From Sorangium aterium (GTDB lineage Bacteria; Myxococcota_A; Polyangia; Polyangiales; Polyangiaceae), in the NCBI RefSeq assembly GCF_028368935.1, contig NZ_JAQNDK010000002.1:2232001-2296000 (forward strand): a stretch of DNA of 64,000 bases, in the 5' to 3' direction. The notes under the pieces are model-generated. The model had not been told where the DNA came from, did no database searches, and saw only the letters and a list, made by a program, of their open reading frames with translations. Each line of letters starts with the position of its first letter. The first letter of the stretch is position 1. Positions 1-9,854 of this stretch are shown here, in pieces. Made by a program: the position numbers and the translations under genes.

Positions 1-1
1 C

Positions 2-598
2 GCGGAGCACGCGCCGCCGCCCTCCTCCGGCCTCCAGCGCCCGCCTGTGTCGGCGCGCGCTTCCGGCGTCGCCTCGGTGCGGGCGCCGGTCGTGACGTTC
101 GCGCACGCGAGCGCGGCGGCCCCTCGCGCTGCCGCGCGGCTGGAGGCCGGCTCCGAGCCGCCGACCGCGAGCCGTACGACGCCGCCGGACACCCTGCTCG
201 CCGCCGAGAGCGCCGGCGTCCTGCGCGGGCTCGCGTCGCCCGCGCGCCTCGGCTGGCTCCTCCCCGCCGGCCTCGTTGCGCTGATGGGCGTCGCGACGCT
301 CGTGACGCTCACGCGGCCCGAGCGCCCGCGGCCTGCGATGGCCGCGACCGGCGCCAGGGCGGCCGTGCTCTCGGCGGTCCTCGCTGCCGGCAAGGCCCAG
401 GCGGCGCGCGCCGCCGCGCTCGAGGCGGCCGCCTCGCCGCCGGCTCGGCCGTCGCCTCCCGAGCCTCCTCAGCGCGGCGCACGCGCTGCCGCGGCCGCGC
501 CCCAGGCCGCCGCTTCGTCGCGCCTCGCGCGGCCGGGCACCGCCACGGGGGCGACCGCCTCGGGCGGTCGCGCCCGCCAGAGCCTGGCGCACGACTGA
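2..598 (+). CDS. C-terminal part of a single-pass membrane protein (5' end outside window)
   Basis: The frame is open to the left edge with no stop, so the visible 198 codons are the tail of a longer gene. Codon third positions are strongly G/C, as expected for a real gene here. One hydrophobic segment (LGWLLPAGLVALMG and following, encoded near 249-309) looks like a membrane helix. It is followed by an Ala/Pro/Arg-rich, low-complexity tail. This layout (Pro/Ala linker, one helix, disordered tail) is typical of the C-terminal half of myxobacterial Ser/Thr kinases, but no catalytic motif is inside the window, so the function is not established. It converges on the TrpE-like gene on the other strand, with only about 10 bp between them. 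Confidence 0.55.
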   Translation, partial: AEHAPPPSSGLQRPPVSARASGVASVRAPVVTFAHASAAAPRAAARLEAGSEPPTASRTTPPDTLLAAESAGVLRGLASPARLGWLLPAGLVALMGVATLVTLTRPERPRPAMAATGARAAVLSAVLAAGKAQAARAAALEAAASPPARPSPPEPPQRGARAAAAAPQAAASSRLARPGTATGATASGGRARQSLAHD

Positions 599-608
599 GC
601 GCGGCGCG

Positions 609-1841
609 CTACGCGCTCCGGACCGCGTCGTCGTCGGCAGCCTTCTCGGCGGCGGCTCTCTTCTCCGCGGCCGCGTCGCTCGCCTTGCGCGCCTCCTGTG
701 CCGCGCGGATCGCCGACAGCGCCGCGCGCGCGTCGCCGCGCGTCCGTTCCGACGCCGCGCGCGGGTCGCTCCCGTCCCCGATGCGCGCGCCGGTCATCGT
801 CTCGAAGTACCCCGACTCGACCCAGACGGCGCCGAGCGAGTGCGCCATCTCCGCGCCCTCCGGCCCGAAGTACCCGACCGAGCCGCCGTAGATCCGGCGC
901 GAGCCCGCCTCGAGGCGACGGCTGACGCCGCTCGCGCGCGGCGCCGGCGCGCCGACGGCGCTGCCGCGCGCGAAGGCGGCGCGCAGCGCCTCGACGGGCG
1001 ACGCGTCGCCTGCGCTCGCCCCCGCCGATGGATCGCGCTCGAGGCGGACGAGCGTCTCGCCCGACGCGCCCGCCACGGTGAGGCCCGGCGCGAACGGCGA
1101 CTCCGCGAAGTCGAGGAAGTAGAGGTGGGTCGACGGCGCGAGCACCCGCAGCGCCCGGTACACGTCGAACGGATCCGCGCCGCGCAGCGGGGCCCGGAAC
1201 CTGCGGGCGAGCACGACCTCCTTCGCTTCGCCGGCCGCGACGCGCTCGTGCGCGGCGGCCACCTTCGCGGCGAAGTCCTCGTCGGCCACCGGCGTCTCGA
1301 CGTGCTCTGGCAGGGCCTGTGGATCGAGCGCGGGGAGGCTCATCTGCTCTGGCCCATGCGACAGCTCCCAGGCGCATCGGCTCACGGCGCCTTGCGACTG
1401 GCCGGCGATGGTCATGGTCTGCGCCACGCTGTCGAACACGACGACGGTCGCGTCCTTCATCACCCGTCCGAGGTAGGCCTCGTCGGGCCACGGCTCGACG
1501 CCCAGGAGCAGGTGCACCGCATCGTAGGCGAGGAAACCGACCCAGGCCTGACAGACGCGGGCCGCCAGGTCGCGCGCCGTGTCCTGTGCGTCCGGCGTGT
1601 CTTGTACCGCGGCTTGCGCGAGCCCGTCCTCGAGCGTGGCGAACGGGTCGAACCCGCTCGGGAGGAGGGTCTCGGCGCGCGCCCTGTAGCCGAGGATCGC
1701 GTAGCGGCCCCAGCGCTCGCCGGGCAGGGCGGACTCGAGCATGAACGACGACCGGCCTGGCGACTGGGCGCGGAGCGCTGCGTAGGCGCGGACCGGCGTG
1801 ACGTGATCGGCCGGCAGGGTACGGGTCACGACGGAGCTCAT
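609..1841 (-). CDS. TrpE-like chorismate-binding protein with the catalytic core deleted
   Basis: The 410-residue product matches anthranilate synthase component I at both ends. The N-terminal half has a GERWGRYAILG-like segment. The middle has VVLARRFRAPLRGADPFDVY, then GASGETLVRLE. The C-terminal part has ALRAAFARGSAVGAP and YGGSVGYFGPEG. About 70 residues that normally lie between the VRLE and ALRA-F segments are absent: the GTRPRG motif, the LVDLGRNDLGR motif and the SHVMH segment. Other core residues have also changed: PAGTVSGAPK has become ARGSAVGAPA, and DTAIAIRT has become EMAHSLGA. TrpE proteins are usually about 490-520 residues. It is therefore probably not an active synthase. No TrpG or other trp gene is adjacent. 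The reading frame is intact with a normal ATG start, so it may be retained for another role. Confidence 0.75.
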   Translation of the reverse strand: MSSVVTRTLPADHVTPVRAYAALRAQSPGRSSFMLESALPGERWGRYAILGYRARAETLLPSGFDPFATLEDGLAQAAVQDTPDAQDTARDLAARVCQAWVGFLAYDAVHLLLGVEPWPDEAYLGRVMKDATVVVFDSVAQTMTIAGQSQGAVSRCAWELSHGPEQMSLPALDPQALPEHVETPVADEDFAAKVAAAHERVAAGEAKEVVLARRFRAPLRGADPFDVYRALRVLAPSTHLYFLDFAESPFAPGLTVAGASGETLVRLERDPSAGASAGDASPVEALRAAFARGSAVGAPAPRASGVSRRLEAGSRRIYGGSVGYFGPEGAEMAHSLGAVWVESGYFETMTGARIGDGSDPRAASERTRGDARAALSAIRAAQEARKASDAAAEKRAAAEKAADDDAVRSA

Positions 1842-1906
1842 CGCGGCGCAGCCTACACGACGTTGCGCCGCGCGGCGAAGGCGGGCAAGGTACCTCGAAG
1901 GACGCG

Positions 1907-2623
1907 GTGCGAAGCGCGAACGCCCTCTCCTCGGCCCTTCGTCTGGCTGCCTGCGGCGGCTGGCTGGTTGCCTTCGTCGGCTGGCTGGTTGCCTGCGGCG
2001 GCGCGCAGCCCGTCCCGGAGGGCGCGCGCACCACGGTCGTCTCGCTGCGAAAGATCGACTGCGAGGCGTGCGGCGCCGAGCTCATCGCGGATCTCCGCGA
2101 GCGCCCGGGCGTCTATTCGGCCGCCTTCGACAGGCGGCGCGCCGAGATCTCCGTCACCGCGTCGCGGTCGTTCGACGTCGCGGGGACCGTGAAGCGGCTC
2201 GCCGCGGACGAGGGGTTCGAGGCGGTGCTCGGCGCCGGCCAGGGGCAGTACGTCGGCTGGGCGACCTTTCCCGAGGGCGCGGACGCCCGGACGATCGAGG
2301 AGGGCGGCGCGGACATCCCCGACCTCGGCGCGCAGATCGTCCCGGGCAAGGTCACGGTCATCGACTTCGTGGCGGCCTGGTGCCTGCCCTGCCGCAAGCT
2401 GGACGCGCACATGGTCAAGGTGCTCGAGGCCCGCAAGGACGTCGCGTACCGCAAGCTCGACATCGTCGACTGGGACAGCCCGCTCGCCCGGCGGTACCTG
2501 AAGCAGATCTCGAAGCTGCCGTACGTGATCGTCTTCGACAGAGCGGGCGCGCGGGTGGAGGCGATCGCCGGCCTCGCGCCCGACGAGCTCGACGCGGCGA
2601 TCGAGCGCGGCGCGCGGCGCTGA
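1907..2623 (+). CDS. Lipoprotein with heavy-metal-associated and thioredoxin domains
   Basis: 238 residues. The start is a GTG preceded by AAGGA at 5 bp. The N-terminus is hydrophobic and ends in a lipobox-like LVAC (about residues 27-30), so export and lipidation are likely. A ferredoxin-like HMA domain follows (about 42-105) with the metal or redox pair in IDCEACGAEL. A thioredoxin fold (about 130-235) carries the active-site motif WCLPC. The combination suggests a periplasmic or outer-membrane thiol-redox protein acting on metal-binding partners, for example in copper or mercury handling or cytochrome assembly; the substrate is unknown. The signal region contains a near-perfect direct repeat of GGCTGGCTGGTTGCCT, so the hydrophobic core is duplicated. 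It is divergent from the TrpE-like gene with a 65-bp shared intergenic region. Confidence 0.85.
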   Translation: MRSANALSSALRLAACGGWLVAFVGWLVACGGAQPVPEGARTTVVSLRKIDCEACGAELIADLRERPGVYSAAFDRRRAEISVTASRSFDVAGTVKRLAADEGFEAVLGAGQGQYVGWATFPEGADARTIEEGGADIPDLGAQIVPGKVTVIDFVAAWCLPCRKLDAHMVKVLEARKDVAYRKLDIVDWDSPLARRYLKQISKLPYVIVFDRAGARVEAIAGLAPDELDAAIERGARR

Positions 2624-2703
2624 GCCGGCGCTGGCCCGGACGCGCGCGTCCACGCACGCGCGCGTCCACGCACGCGCCCGGGCGTCGCCGCTCGGCGAGC
2701 GGA

Positions 2704-3312
2704 TCAGTAGTGGCCGAAGAGGTCCTGGATGCGCGACTCGAGCGCGACCGCGATCTTGTAGAGCGACGAGATCGACGCCGACGACTCCGCGCGCTCGATC
2801 TGCGACAGCAGCGACACGCTGAGCCCCGTGCGGCGCGCCATCTGCTTCAGCGTGAGGTCCTTGTCCTTGCGGAGGTTCCTGATCGTGTCGCCGATGACGC
2901 GGTGGAGCTGCTCCTCGGGCGTGCGCGCGAGGCCCTTCTTGCGCATGACGCGGGCGAGCACCTCGCGGAACTCGTCCACGTTGAACGGCTTCTTGATGTA
3001 GTCGACCGCGTCGAGCTTCATAGACGCGACGGCGCTCTCGAGGTTGGGGAAGCCGGTGAAGATGACGACGGCGATGTCGTTGTCGACCTTGCGGATCCGC
3101 TTGAGCACCTCGATGCCGTCGAGCTTCGGCATCATCAGGTCGAGGATGATGAGGTGGTAGCCGCCGGTGCGCACCTCTTCCTCCACGGTCGTGGGGTCGC
3201 CCAGCGTCTTGACCTGGTACCCGTCGCGCTCGAGCAGCGTCTGCATGTAGTCACAGATCGCGCGGTCGTCGTCGACGATCAGAATGCGTACAGCGGGAAG
3301 CTCAATTGCCAC
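2704..3312 (-). CDS. Response regulator: receiver domain fused to XRE-type helix-turn-helix
   Basis: 202 residues. Residues 8-125 form a receiver: acidic pair in VDDD (13-16), phosphoacceptor D58 in ILDLMMPK, T86 in FTG, and the conserved lysine in YIKKPF (about 107). Residues 136-195 form a lambda-repressor/XRE helix-turn-helix (LTLKQMARRTGLSVSLLSQIE), with a C-terminal stretch resembling the dimer region of cupin-less XRE regulators. A receiver joined to XRE is less common than OmpR or NarL outputs. No kinase is adjacent in an operon; the nearest is the orphan hybrid kinase at 4237-6993, so pairing is only possible. The gene lies alone, with a 457-bp leader region to its right. Confidence 0.9.
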   Translation of the reverse strand: MAIELPAVRILIVDDDRAICDYMQTLLERDGYQVKTLGDPTTVEEEVRTGGYHLIILDLMMPKLDGIEVLKRIRKVDNDIAVVIFTGFPNLESAVASMKLDAVDYIKKPFNVDEFREVLARVMRKKGLARTPEEQLHRVIGDTIRNLRKDKDLTLKQMARRTGLSVSLLSQIERAESSASISSLYKIAVALESRIQDLFGHY

Positions 3313-3769
3313 CTGTTCCTCCTCTCACGTCACGACCGCCGGAGCCGGCCGGTCGCCCTGGTCCGTCCTGGAAGGGGCCGCCCGTGCGGTCCCCTGCTCG
3401 AGTTGCGCGAGCAGGTGGCGAGGCCCTCACCGGCGCACCAGACGCCTCGCTCTCTGCTTCCTTTCGGCAACATCGGGATTCCAGTGACACTTTAACACGG
3501 CCTGAGCAAGTTAGGACGGGACTTTTTTCTTGCGCTCCCACGATTCTTGGCTTCGTGAAACGTCCGGGGCGCCGGGCGCGCTCCGAAGTGAGCGAATTCC
3601 TGCCGCTTTCTGTCATCTGGCTGCCATGCGGTGCGCGGGTGCTTCCGGGGATGGGGCGCGGGCCAGCGGTGGAGCGGTGGACCCCTGGTCATTTCATCTT
3701 GACAAGCGGCTCACTCTTGGCGATGTTGCGCGCCCGCTGTTCAGCGGGCGTTGCTCTTGGGGCAGCGAA
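3313..3769. other. Intergenic region between response regulator and tRNA-Pro
   Basis: No convincing coding frame. It should contain the leftward promoter of the response regulator and the rightward promoter of the tRNA. A T-rich patch (about 3520-3535) and a perfect 9-bp inverted repeat with a 2-nt loop (3731-3750, CGCCCGCTG/CAGCGGGCG) just upstream of the tRNA are visible. The hairpin sits between the candidate tRNA promoter and the tRNA 5' end, so it would be in the tRNA leader. Confidence 0.6.
3699..3727 (+). promoter_or_regulatory. Candidate sigma-70 promoter of the tRNA-Pro gene
   Basis: A perfect TTGACA hexamer (3699-3704) is followed after 17 bp by GATGTT (3722-3727), about 43 bp before the tRNA. 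The -10 match is weak; the call rests mostly on the -35 match and the position. Confidence 0.4.
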
Positions 3770-3843
3770 CGGGGCGTAGCGCAGCCTGGTAGCGCACTCG
3801 GTTCGGGACCGAGGAGTCGGAGGTTCAAATCCTCTCGCCCCGA
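3770..3843 (+). tRNA. tRNA-Pro (anticodon CGG)
   Basis: A 74-nt cloverleaf can be drawn by hand. Acceptor stem CGGGGCG (3770-3776) pairs with CGCCCCG (3836-3842). The D-arm is GCGC..GCGC. The anticodon stem CTCGG/CCGAG encloses loop TTCGGGA (anticodon CGG). The T-arm GGAGG/CCTCT encloses TTCAAAT. The discriminator base is A; CCA is not encoded. It reads CCG proline codons, which are very frequent in this GC-rich genome. Confidence 0.97.
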
Positions 3844-3863
3844 CTCAGTTCATCTGGGATTCC

Positions 3864-3898
3864 ACGAAGGGCGGCTTGATAGCCGCCCTTCGTCGTTT
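3864..3898 (+). terminator. Intrinsic terminator after tRNA-Pro
   Basis: A perfect 13-bp stem (3864-3876 with 3881-3893, arm ACGAAGGGCGGCT), a TGAT loop and a short T-containing tail (CGTTT) lie 20 bp after the tRNA. Confidence 0.85.
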
Positions 3899-3947
3899 GG
3901 GCGCTCCCTCCGTAGCCCCACCTGCTCCCTCTTCCCCCCGCGGTTCA

Positions 3948-4222
<275 letters not shown>

Positions 4223-4236
4223 GGTCGGCTGCGGTG

Positions 4237-6993
4237 TTACCCCGTGCGTCCCGCCAGGTTGGCGATCACGGCCGCGAGCTCGGACGCCTCGATCGGCTTG
4301 GGCACATGCGACTGGAACCCCGCCAGCAGCGCGCGGGTCCGGTCCTGGGCGCTCGCGTACGCGGTCAGCGCCGCCGCGGGGATGCGCCCTCCCTGCTCTG
4401 GGCTCTGCGCGCGCAGGCGCCGGATCAGGCTGTAGCCGTCCTCCCCGGGCATCCCGAGATCGCTCAGGATCACGTCGGGCTTCTCTCGCTGGATCGCGGA
4501 CAGCGCCTCGTCGACCGTCGCGACCGCCGTGATGCTCGCCCCCTTGCGCTCCAGCACCGTCGTCACGAGCTCCCGCGCGTCCGGCTCGTCGTCGACCATC
4601 AGCACCCGGACGCCCTGGAGCGTCGGCTCCGGCTCGTTGGACAGGGGGAGCAGCCCTTCGGCCCTCTGGAGCGCCGCGATGGCGCCCCGGGGCGCGAGCG
4701 GGATGTCCACCGTGAACGTCGCGCCCTTGCCGTCCCCGGCGCTCTCCGCCTTCACGGTGCCGCCGTGGAGCTCGACGAGGTGGCGGGCGATCGCCAGGCC
4801 GAGCCCGAGCCCGCTGTGCGGCCGCGTGCTCGTGCTGTCGGCCTGGCGGAAGCGATCGAACACGTACGGCAGGAACTCCGGCACGATGCCCTGGCCGGTG
4901 TCGCTCACCTGGATGCGCGCCAGGCCTTCGGCCCTGCCGAGCTGGATCGAGACCTTGCCGCCGCGCGGGGTGAACTTGATCGCGTTCGACAGGAGGTTCC
5001 ACACCACCTGCTGCAGCCGCGTCTGGTCGCCCGAGATCGGCCCCGCGTTCGGGTCGAGCTGCACGAGTAGCTCGATCCCCTTCGCGTCCGCGCCGTGGCG
5101 GACCGCGTCGATGGCGGCGTTGATGATCGGCGGCAGGTCGACGAGCATCACGTCGAGCCGCAGCTTGCCGGTGATGATGCGGGAGGCGTCGAGGAGGTCC
5201 TCGACGAGCTGCGCCTGGAGCGTGCCGTTGCGCTCGATCGCCTCCAGCGCGCGGACGTGCGTATCCGGCTTCAGCGAGCCCTGCCGCAGCATGCGCGCCC
5301 AGCCGAGGATCGCGGTGAGCGGGGTCCTGAGCTCGTGCGAGAGTGTCGCCAGGAACTCGTCCTTGGCGCGGTTGACCTGCTGCGACTCGCGGTAGAGCTG
5401 GGCGTTGTCGAGCGCGAGCGCGGCGAAGTTGCAGAGCTCCTCGGCGAGCGCGAGATCCTCGACGGTGTAGCGCCGGCTCGACTCGGTCGAGAGCAGCGTG
5501 ATCGCCCCGCGCGTCCGGTCCCGGGCGCGCAGCGGCACGATCATCGCCGAGCGGACGCCGAGCTCCCGGAGCAGCGCGAGGTACGCCGGGTCGTGCGCGC
5601 CGGACCAGCACTCGTTGCCGGGCTTCAGCGACGCGGCGCGCTGCCACGCCATGCCCTCGACCTCGGGGAGCAGGAGCGACTCGCCGCACCGGAGCACGGC
5701 CTGCACCGCGCGCGGCACGTCGGGATCCTTCGGGTAGCGGGCCGGGAGATCCCGCCCCAGCGCTTTCTTCGTGTCGCTCGCGTGCACGGCCGCGAGCCGG
5801 CTCAGCGCGCCGTCCGGCTCGACGATGTCCACCACCGTGGCGTCGGCGATGTGCGGCACCGCGAGGCGGGCGATGTTGGCCAGCGTGGTCTCGTAGTCGA
5901 GGCCCGACAGCGCGAGCTGCCGGCTCGCCTCGCCGATGAAGTAGCGCCGCTTGTCGGCGAGCCGCTTCTCGGTCACGTCGCGGAAGACCAGCACGAGCCC
6001 GACGAGCTCGCCCTCCTCGCTCCGGATCGGCGCGCCGTTCGAGTCGATCGCGAGCTCCGAGCCGTCCTTGCGCAGGAGCAGCGTGGTGTCGTCGAGCCCG
6101 ATGATGCCGCCGTGGCGCAGCACCTCGGTGACGGGGTTGTCGAGGTCGTCGCGCGTCTGCTCGGAGATGACCCGGAAGACATCGGACAGGCGGCGGTCCT
6201 TCGCCTCGTCGAGCGTCCAGCCGGTCAGCGTCTCGGCCACGGCGTTCATGAAGTCGATGCGCCCGGAGCCGTCGGTCGAGATGACCGCGTCGCCGATGCT
6301 CTTCAGCGTCGTCGAGAACTTGGTCTTGCTGACCCGGAGGTCCGCCTCGAGCTGCTTGAACTGGGTGATGTCGGCGAAGATGGACACAGCGCCGAGCATC
6401 TCGCCTTCAGGCGAGAAGAGCGGCGCGCAGCTGCCGAGCAGCATCCCGTGGGTGCCGTCGAAGCGCTGGAAGTGGATCTCCTCCGCGGGGACGGTCTCCT
6501 TGCGCGACAGGCACCGCGCCATCGACCAGTCGCCGCCGTCGAACGGCCGCCCGTCGGGGTGGAACGCGCGGTAGCGCCCCCAGCCCTCGACGTTCTCGGC
6601 GGTGGAGCTGCCGGCCCAGATCCGCTCGGAGGCGCGGTTCTGGAGGATCAGCTTGCCCTGGCTGTCGGAGACGATGATGCCGTGCGGGCTCTCGCTGAGG
6701 AGCGCGTCGAGGAGCCCGCGCTCGTGCTGCGTAATCACGCGCAGCCGCTCGACCTCGCGGCGCAGCGCCTCGATCTCCGTGTCGACCGGCGGCACCGACG
6801 CCGCGAGCGGCGTGAGCTCGAACGAGGCGCTCGCGGTCGGGTCGAAGCTCACGATCGCGCGGTCGATCTCCATGACCGTGGGGCCGATGAGCCGCCGCTG
6901 CTCGGTGGTCGTGGCCGCGTCGTACAGCAATGCCCGCGCCTGCGCGAGCGCCGCGACGATCGGCATGTCCGGGCGTTCGGGCATAGGGCTCAA
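4237..6993 (-). CDS. Hybrid sensor histidine kinase (PAS-PAS-GAF-HisKA-HATPase-receiver)
   Basis: 918 residues, no obvious membrane segment, so probably a cytoplasmic sensor. Domains in order: an N-terminal helical region; PAS (about 93-215); second PAS (about 217-345) ending in a PAC-like [11 protein letters not shown] (about 355-540); HisKA with the phosphoacceptor histidine in SHELRTPL (about 553); HATPase_c with N-box NLLSNAIKF (about 668) and G-boxes DTGQGI and GLGLGLAI; and a C-terminal receiver (about 795-915) with acceptor aspartate in LSDLGMPG (about 844). The attached receiver implies an internal phosphorelay; the output partner is not encoded nearby. The ATG at 6993 is used; another ATG follows three codons later. 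The gene is monocistronic, with a 295-bp repeat-rich gap upstream. Confidence 0.95.
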   Translation of the reverse strand: MSPMPERPDMPIVAALAQARALLYDAATTTEQRRLIGPTVMEIDRAIVSFDPTASASFELTPLAASVPPVDTEIEALRREVERLRVITQHERGLLDALLSESPHGIIVSDSQGKLILQNRASERIWAGSSTAENVEGWGRYRAFHPDGRPFDGGDWSMARCLSRKETVPAEEIHFQRFDGTHGMLLGSCAPLFSPEGEMLGAVSIFADITQFKQLEADLRVSKTKFSTTLKSIGDAVISTDGSGRIDFMNAVAETLTGWTLDEAKDRRLSDVFRVISEQTRDDLDNPVTEVLRHGGIIGLDDTTLLLRKDGSELAIDSNGAPIRSEEGELVGLVLVFRDVTEKRLADKRRYFIGEASRQLALSGLDYETTLANIARLAVPHIADATVVDIVEPDGALSRLAAVHASDTKKALGRDLPARYPKDPDVPRAVQAVLRCGESLLLPEVEGMAWQRAASLKPGNECWSGAHDPAYLALLRELGVRSAMIVPLRARDRTRGAITLLSTESSRRYTVEDLALAEELCNFAALALDNAQLYRESQQVNRAKDEFLATLSHELRTPLTAILGWARMLRQGSLKPDTHVRALEAIERNGTLQAQLVEDLLDASRIITGKLRLDVMLVDLPPIINAAIDAVRHGADAKGIELLVQLDPNAGPISGDQTRLQQVVWNLLSNAIKFTPRGGKVSIQLGRAEGLARIQVSDTGQGIVPEFLPYVFDRFRQADSTSTRPHSGLGLGLAIARHLVELHGGTVKAESAGDGKGATFTVDIPLAPRGAIAALQRAEGLLPLSNEPEPTLQGVRVLMVDDEPDARELVTTVLERKGASITAVATVDEALSAIQREKPDVILSDLGMPGEDGYSLIRRLRAQSPEQGGRIPAAALTAYASAQDRTRALLAGFQSHVPKPIEASELAAVIANLAGRTG

Positions 6994-7176
6994 GGGATCC
7001 CACGGCCGCAGGACGCGAACAAGATGCTACGTGCGCGACCTGACACGGAAATCGCGTCGGTGAACGTGAACTTCTCGCTGGACGGACTCATCCGGTGAGC
7101 CGGAGCACGACCGCATCCCTGGAGGGCGGACGAGGTGCACCCCGGCGGGATCGGTCGTGCCGGTCGCTTCGTTCGC

Positions 7177-7282
7177 GCTGGCCGCGTCGGTCGCGGTGGC
7201 CGCGTCGGTCGCGGTGGCCGCGTCGGTCGCGTCGGTCGCGTCGGTCGCGTCCGTTGCGTTGGTTGCGTCCGTTGCGGTCGCG
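7177..7282. repeat. 9/18-bp tandem repeat downstream of etfA
   Basis: Three 18-bp units of GGCCGCGTCGGTCGCGGT type run into degenerate 9-bp units (GTCGGTCGC, then GTCCGTTGC, GTTGGTTGC). The repeat fills most of the 295-bp gap between the etfA stop and the histidine kinase start and abuts the etfA stop codon. No gene is seen in the rest of the gap (6994-7176). Confidence 0.75.
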
Positions 7283-7288
7283 CGAGGA

Positions 7289-8293
7289 TCAGCTGCGGGC
7301 CGCCTGGATCTGCTTCGCGAGCTCGGGCACGGTCGCGAAGAGATCGGCGACCAGGCCGTAGTCGGCGACCTGGAAGATGGGCGCGTCGGCGTCCTTGTTG
7401 ATGGCGACGATGACCTTCGAGCCCTTCATCCCTGCGAGGTGCTGGATGGCGCCCGAGATGCCGACGGCGATGTAGAGCGAGGGGGCGACGACCTTGCCCG
7501 TCTGGCCGACCTGGAGGTCGCTGGCGGCGTAGCCGGCGTCGCACGCGGCGCGGCTGGCGCCGACGGCGGCGCCGAGGACGTCGGCGAGCGGGTCGAGGAC
7601 CTCGTTGAAGCGCTCCTTCAGGGCGCGGCCGCCGGAGACGACGACCTTGGCCTCGGTGAGCTCGGGGCGCTCGCTCTTCACCTGGTCGAAGGAGACGAAC
7701 TCGACGCGCTCGGCCGCCGCGCTCGGCGGGACGACCGCGACCTGCTCGATCGGCGACGTCGACCCGGTGGGCTCGGCGGCGGCGAACGCGCTCTGGCGGA
7801 CGCTCACGACCTGGACGGGGGTCGAGACGGTGCAGACGCCGTACGCGTTGCCGGCGTACATGGGGCGCTTGTACTTGAGCTTGCCCCCCTCGGGGAGGAG
7901 CTCGGAGATGTCGCTCGCGAACCCTGCCGAGAGCCGCGCCGCGACGCGCGGGAGCAGGTCCTTGCCGTAGGCGCTCGCGGTGCCCACGACGACGGCGTAC
8001 GTCGCCGACGTGCGGGGATCCGCGTTCGCGGTCCCCTTGGCGGCCGCAGCGACGGTCGGCACGTAGCGCTCGGCGACGTAGTCCTTCAGCGAGCTCGCCT
8101 GGGCGACGAGCACCTTGGCCGCGCCGAGCGTCGCGGCCTCGGCGGCCGCGTCGCCGAGGGCGTCGCCGATCACGAGGATCGAGTACGTCCCGCCGAGCGC
8201 CGCCGCCGCCTGCCTCGCGAACGTGACAGCGGAGTGCGTCGTCTTCTTCAGCTTTCCATCGGCGGCCTCGGCCACCACGAGAACGTCAGCCAT
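7289..8293 (-). CDS. etfA: Electron transfer flavoprotein alpha subunit
   Basis: 334 residues, the usual length. The N-terminal adenine-nucleotide-like domain begins [15 protein letters not shown]. The C-terminal FAD-binding domain has the family pattern [10 protein letters not shown] (about 208-217), [20 protein letters not shown] and [14 protein letters not shown]. With EtfB it accepts electrons from acyl-CoA dehydrogenases in fatty-acid and amino-acid oxidation and passes them to ETF-quinone oxidoreductase. It lies downstream of etfB on the same strand, 105 bp apart, so the two are probably co-transcribed. Confidence 0.97.
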   Translation of the reverse strand: MADVLVVAEAADGKLKKTTHSAVTFARQAAAALGGTYSILVIGDALGDAAAEAATLGAAKVLVAQASSLKDYVAERYVPTVAAAAKGTANADPRTSATYAVVVGTASAYGKDLLPRVAARLSAGFASDISELLPEGGKLKYKRPMYAGNAYGVCTVSTPVQVVSVRQSAFAAAEPTGSTSPIEQVAVVPPSAAAERVEFVSFDQVKSERPELTEAKVVVSGGRALKERFNEVLDPLADVLGAAVGASRAACDAGYAASDLQVGQTGKVVAPSLYIAVGISGAIQHLAGMKGSKVIVAINKDADAPIFQVADYGLVADLFATVPELAKQIQAARS

Positions 8294-8306
8294 GATCCCT
8301 CCTGCA

Positions 8307-8326
8307 CGACCCGCCGCTGCGGGTCG
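8307..8326. other. Hairpin in the etfB-etfA spacer
   Basis: A perfect 8-bp inverted repeat (CGACCCGC/GCGGGTCG, loop CGCT) lies 14 bp upstream of the etfA start on the transcribed side. It could tune etfA translation or mRNA stability; there is no T-run, so a terminator is unlikely. Confidence 0.5.
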
Positions 8327-8398
8327 GGGTGCGCGTCGGCGGCACCCTCGATGTCTTCGGCCTCTTGTCGCGTCCCGTCCTGTCCCTGCTGCGTCCCG

Positions 8399-9226
8399 TC
8401 AGATGACCTTCGCCTCGTTCTTGAGGCGCGAGACGAGCTCGCTGACGTCCTTCACCTTGATGCCCGCCTTGCGCGCGGGGGGCGGCTGGAACGCTGTGTA
8501 CTGGACCTTGAGCGCCTGGTCCGCGGCGAGGTCGGCGAGCTTCACCTCGGTGAGGGGCTTCTTCTTGGCGGCCATGATCGCGGGGAGCGCCGCGAAGCGG
8601 ACGCCGTCGTTGTACTTGAACGCGGGCGCCGTCTTCTGGGAGTAGACGCTCGTCGGCGCGACGATGCGGAGGTCGACGGTGACGACGGCCGGCAGGCGCA
8701 CGCGGAGGGTGGAGACGCCGCCGTCGACCTCGCGGCCGACGAGGAGCGCGCCCTTCTCTTCCTTGATGGTCGCGGCGAACGTGGCGAGCGGCCAGTCGAG
8801 CAGCTCGGCGAGGATCTGGCCGACCTGGTTGGAGTCGCCGTCGACGGCCTGCTTGCCCATGACCACGACGTCGGGCTTCTCGCGCTCGACGAGCGTCTTG
8901 AGGGCGCGGGCCACGAGGTCGCCGTCGAGCTTGTCGTCGGTGGCGTCGACCCGGATGGCCTTGTCGGCGCCGGTGGCGAGCGCGGCGCGGAGGGTCGGCT
9001 CGGTCTCCTTCGGTCCGAAGGTGACGACGACGACCTCGCCCGCCCGCGTCTTCGGCGCCTTGCCGTCCTCGGTCAGGCGCAGCGCCGCTTCGAGCGCGTA
9101 CTCGTCGAACGGGTTGGGCTTCCACTCGAGCCCGGTCGTCTCGATTTTGTCCCCGGAAGCGGGGATCTTCACCTTGTTCGCGTTATCCGGATCGGCGACG
9201 CGCTTGAGCGGAACGAGGATCTTCAC
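8399..9226 (-). CDS. etfB: Electron transfer flavoprotein beta subunit
   Basis: 275 residues from a GTG at 9226, giving the canonical N-terminus (M)KILVPLKRVADPDN. AGGAG lies about 11 bp upstream. The open frame continues far upstream through hexamer repeats, but that part is a repeat translation and is rejected. Family features: NPFDEYALEAALRL (about 39-52), VVVVTFGPKE, and the signature stretch VVVMGKQAVDGDSNQVGQILAELL. It binds AMP structurally and forms the heterodimer with EtfA. It is first gene of the etfBA pair. Confidence 0.96.
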   Translation of the reverse strand: MKILVPLKRVADPDNANKVKIPASGDKIETTGLEWKPNPFDEYALEAALRLTEDGKAPKTRAGEVVVVTFGPKETEPTLRAALATGADKAIRVDATDDKLDGDLVARALKTLVEREKPDVVVMGKQAVDGDSNQVGQILAELLDWPLATFAATIKEEKGALLVGREVDGGVSTLRVRLPAVVTVDLRIVAPTSVYSQKTAPAFKYNDGVRFAALPAIMAAKKKPLTEVKLADLAADQALKVQYTAFQPPPARKAGIKVKDVSELVSRLKNEAKVI

Positions 9227-9540
9227 GGCTCGGTGGCTCCTGTTGCTGTGTGGTAACGCAGAGCGTAGTCCGCCTCGGCAAGGACGCGCCACGCTTGCGA
9301 CGGCCGGGCCGGCGGCCCCATGCGTGGACCCGGCGCGCGCGGCTGAAACAGCACGCCCGAGGCGGAGGGAGCCGGTCATGGCAGCGCCGACGTGGTGCGT
9401 CAAGCAGGCGCGACGGCCTATTCGAAGGGCGGAGCCATTGTGAGGGGCCTCGCGGGGCGGGAGAGGCGAGGTGATCCGTTGTGAGGGAGTGGCGGAAGGA
9501 GGGCGCAACGGAGGGGATCCATCGAGAGGGGCGGAGAGCG

Positions 9541-9815
<275 letters not shown>

Positions 9816-9854
9816 AACGTTGGTGACCAATGGTGAGGGAGGGGGCGTTTACGG

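Noticed and set aside
7177-7282. Val/Ala repeat protein encoded by the repeat after etfA
   Set aside because: It is a translation of the 9-bp repeat, runs antisense to etfA beyond it, and has no start signal.
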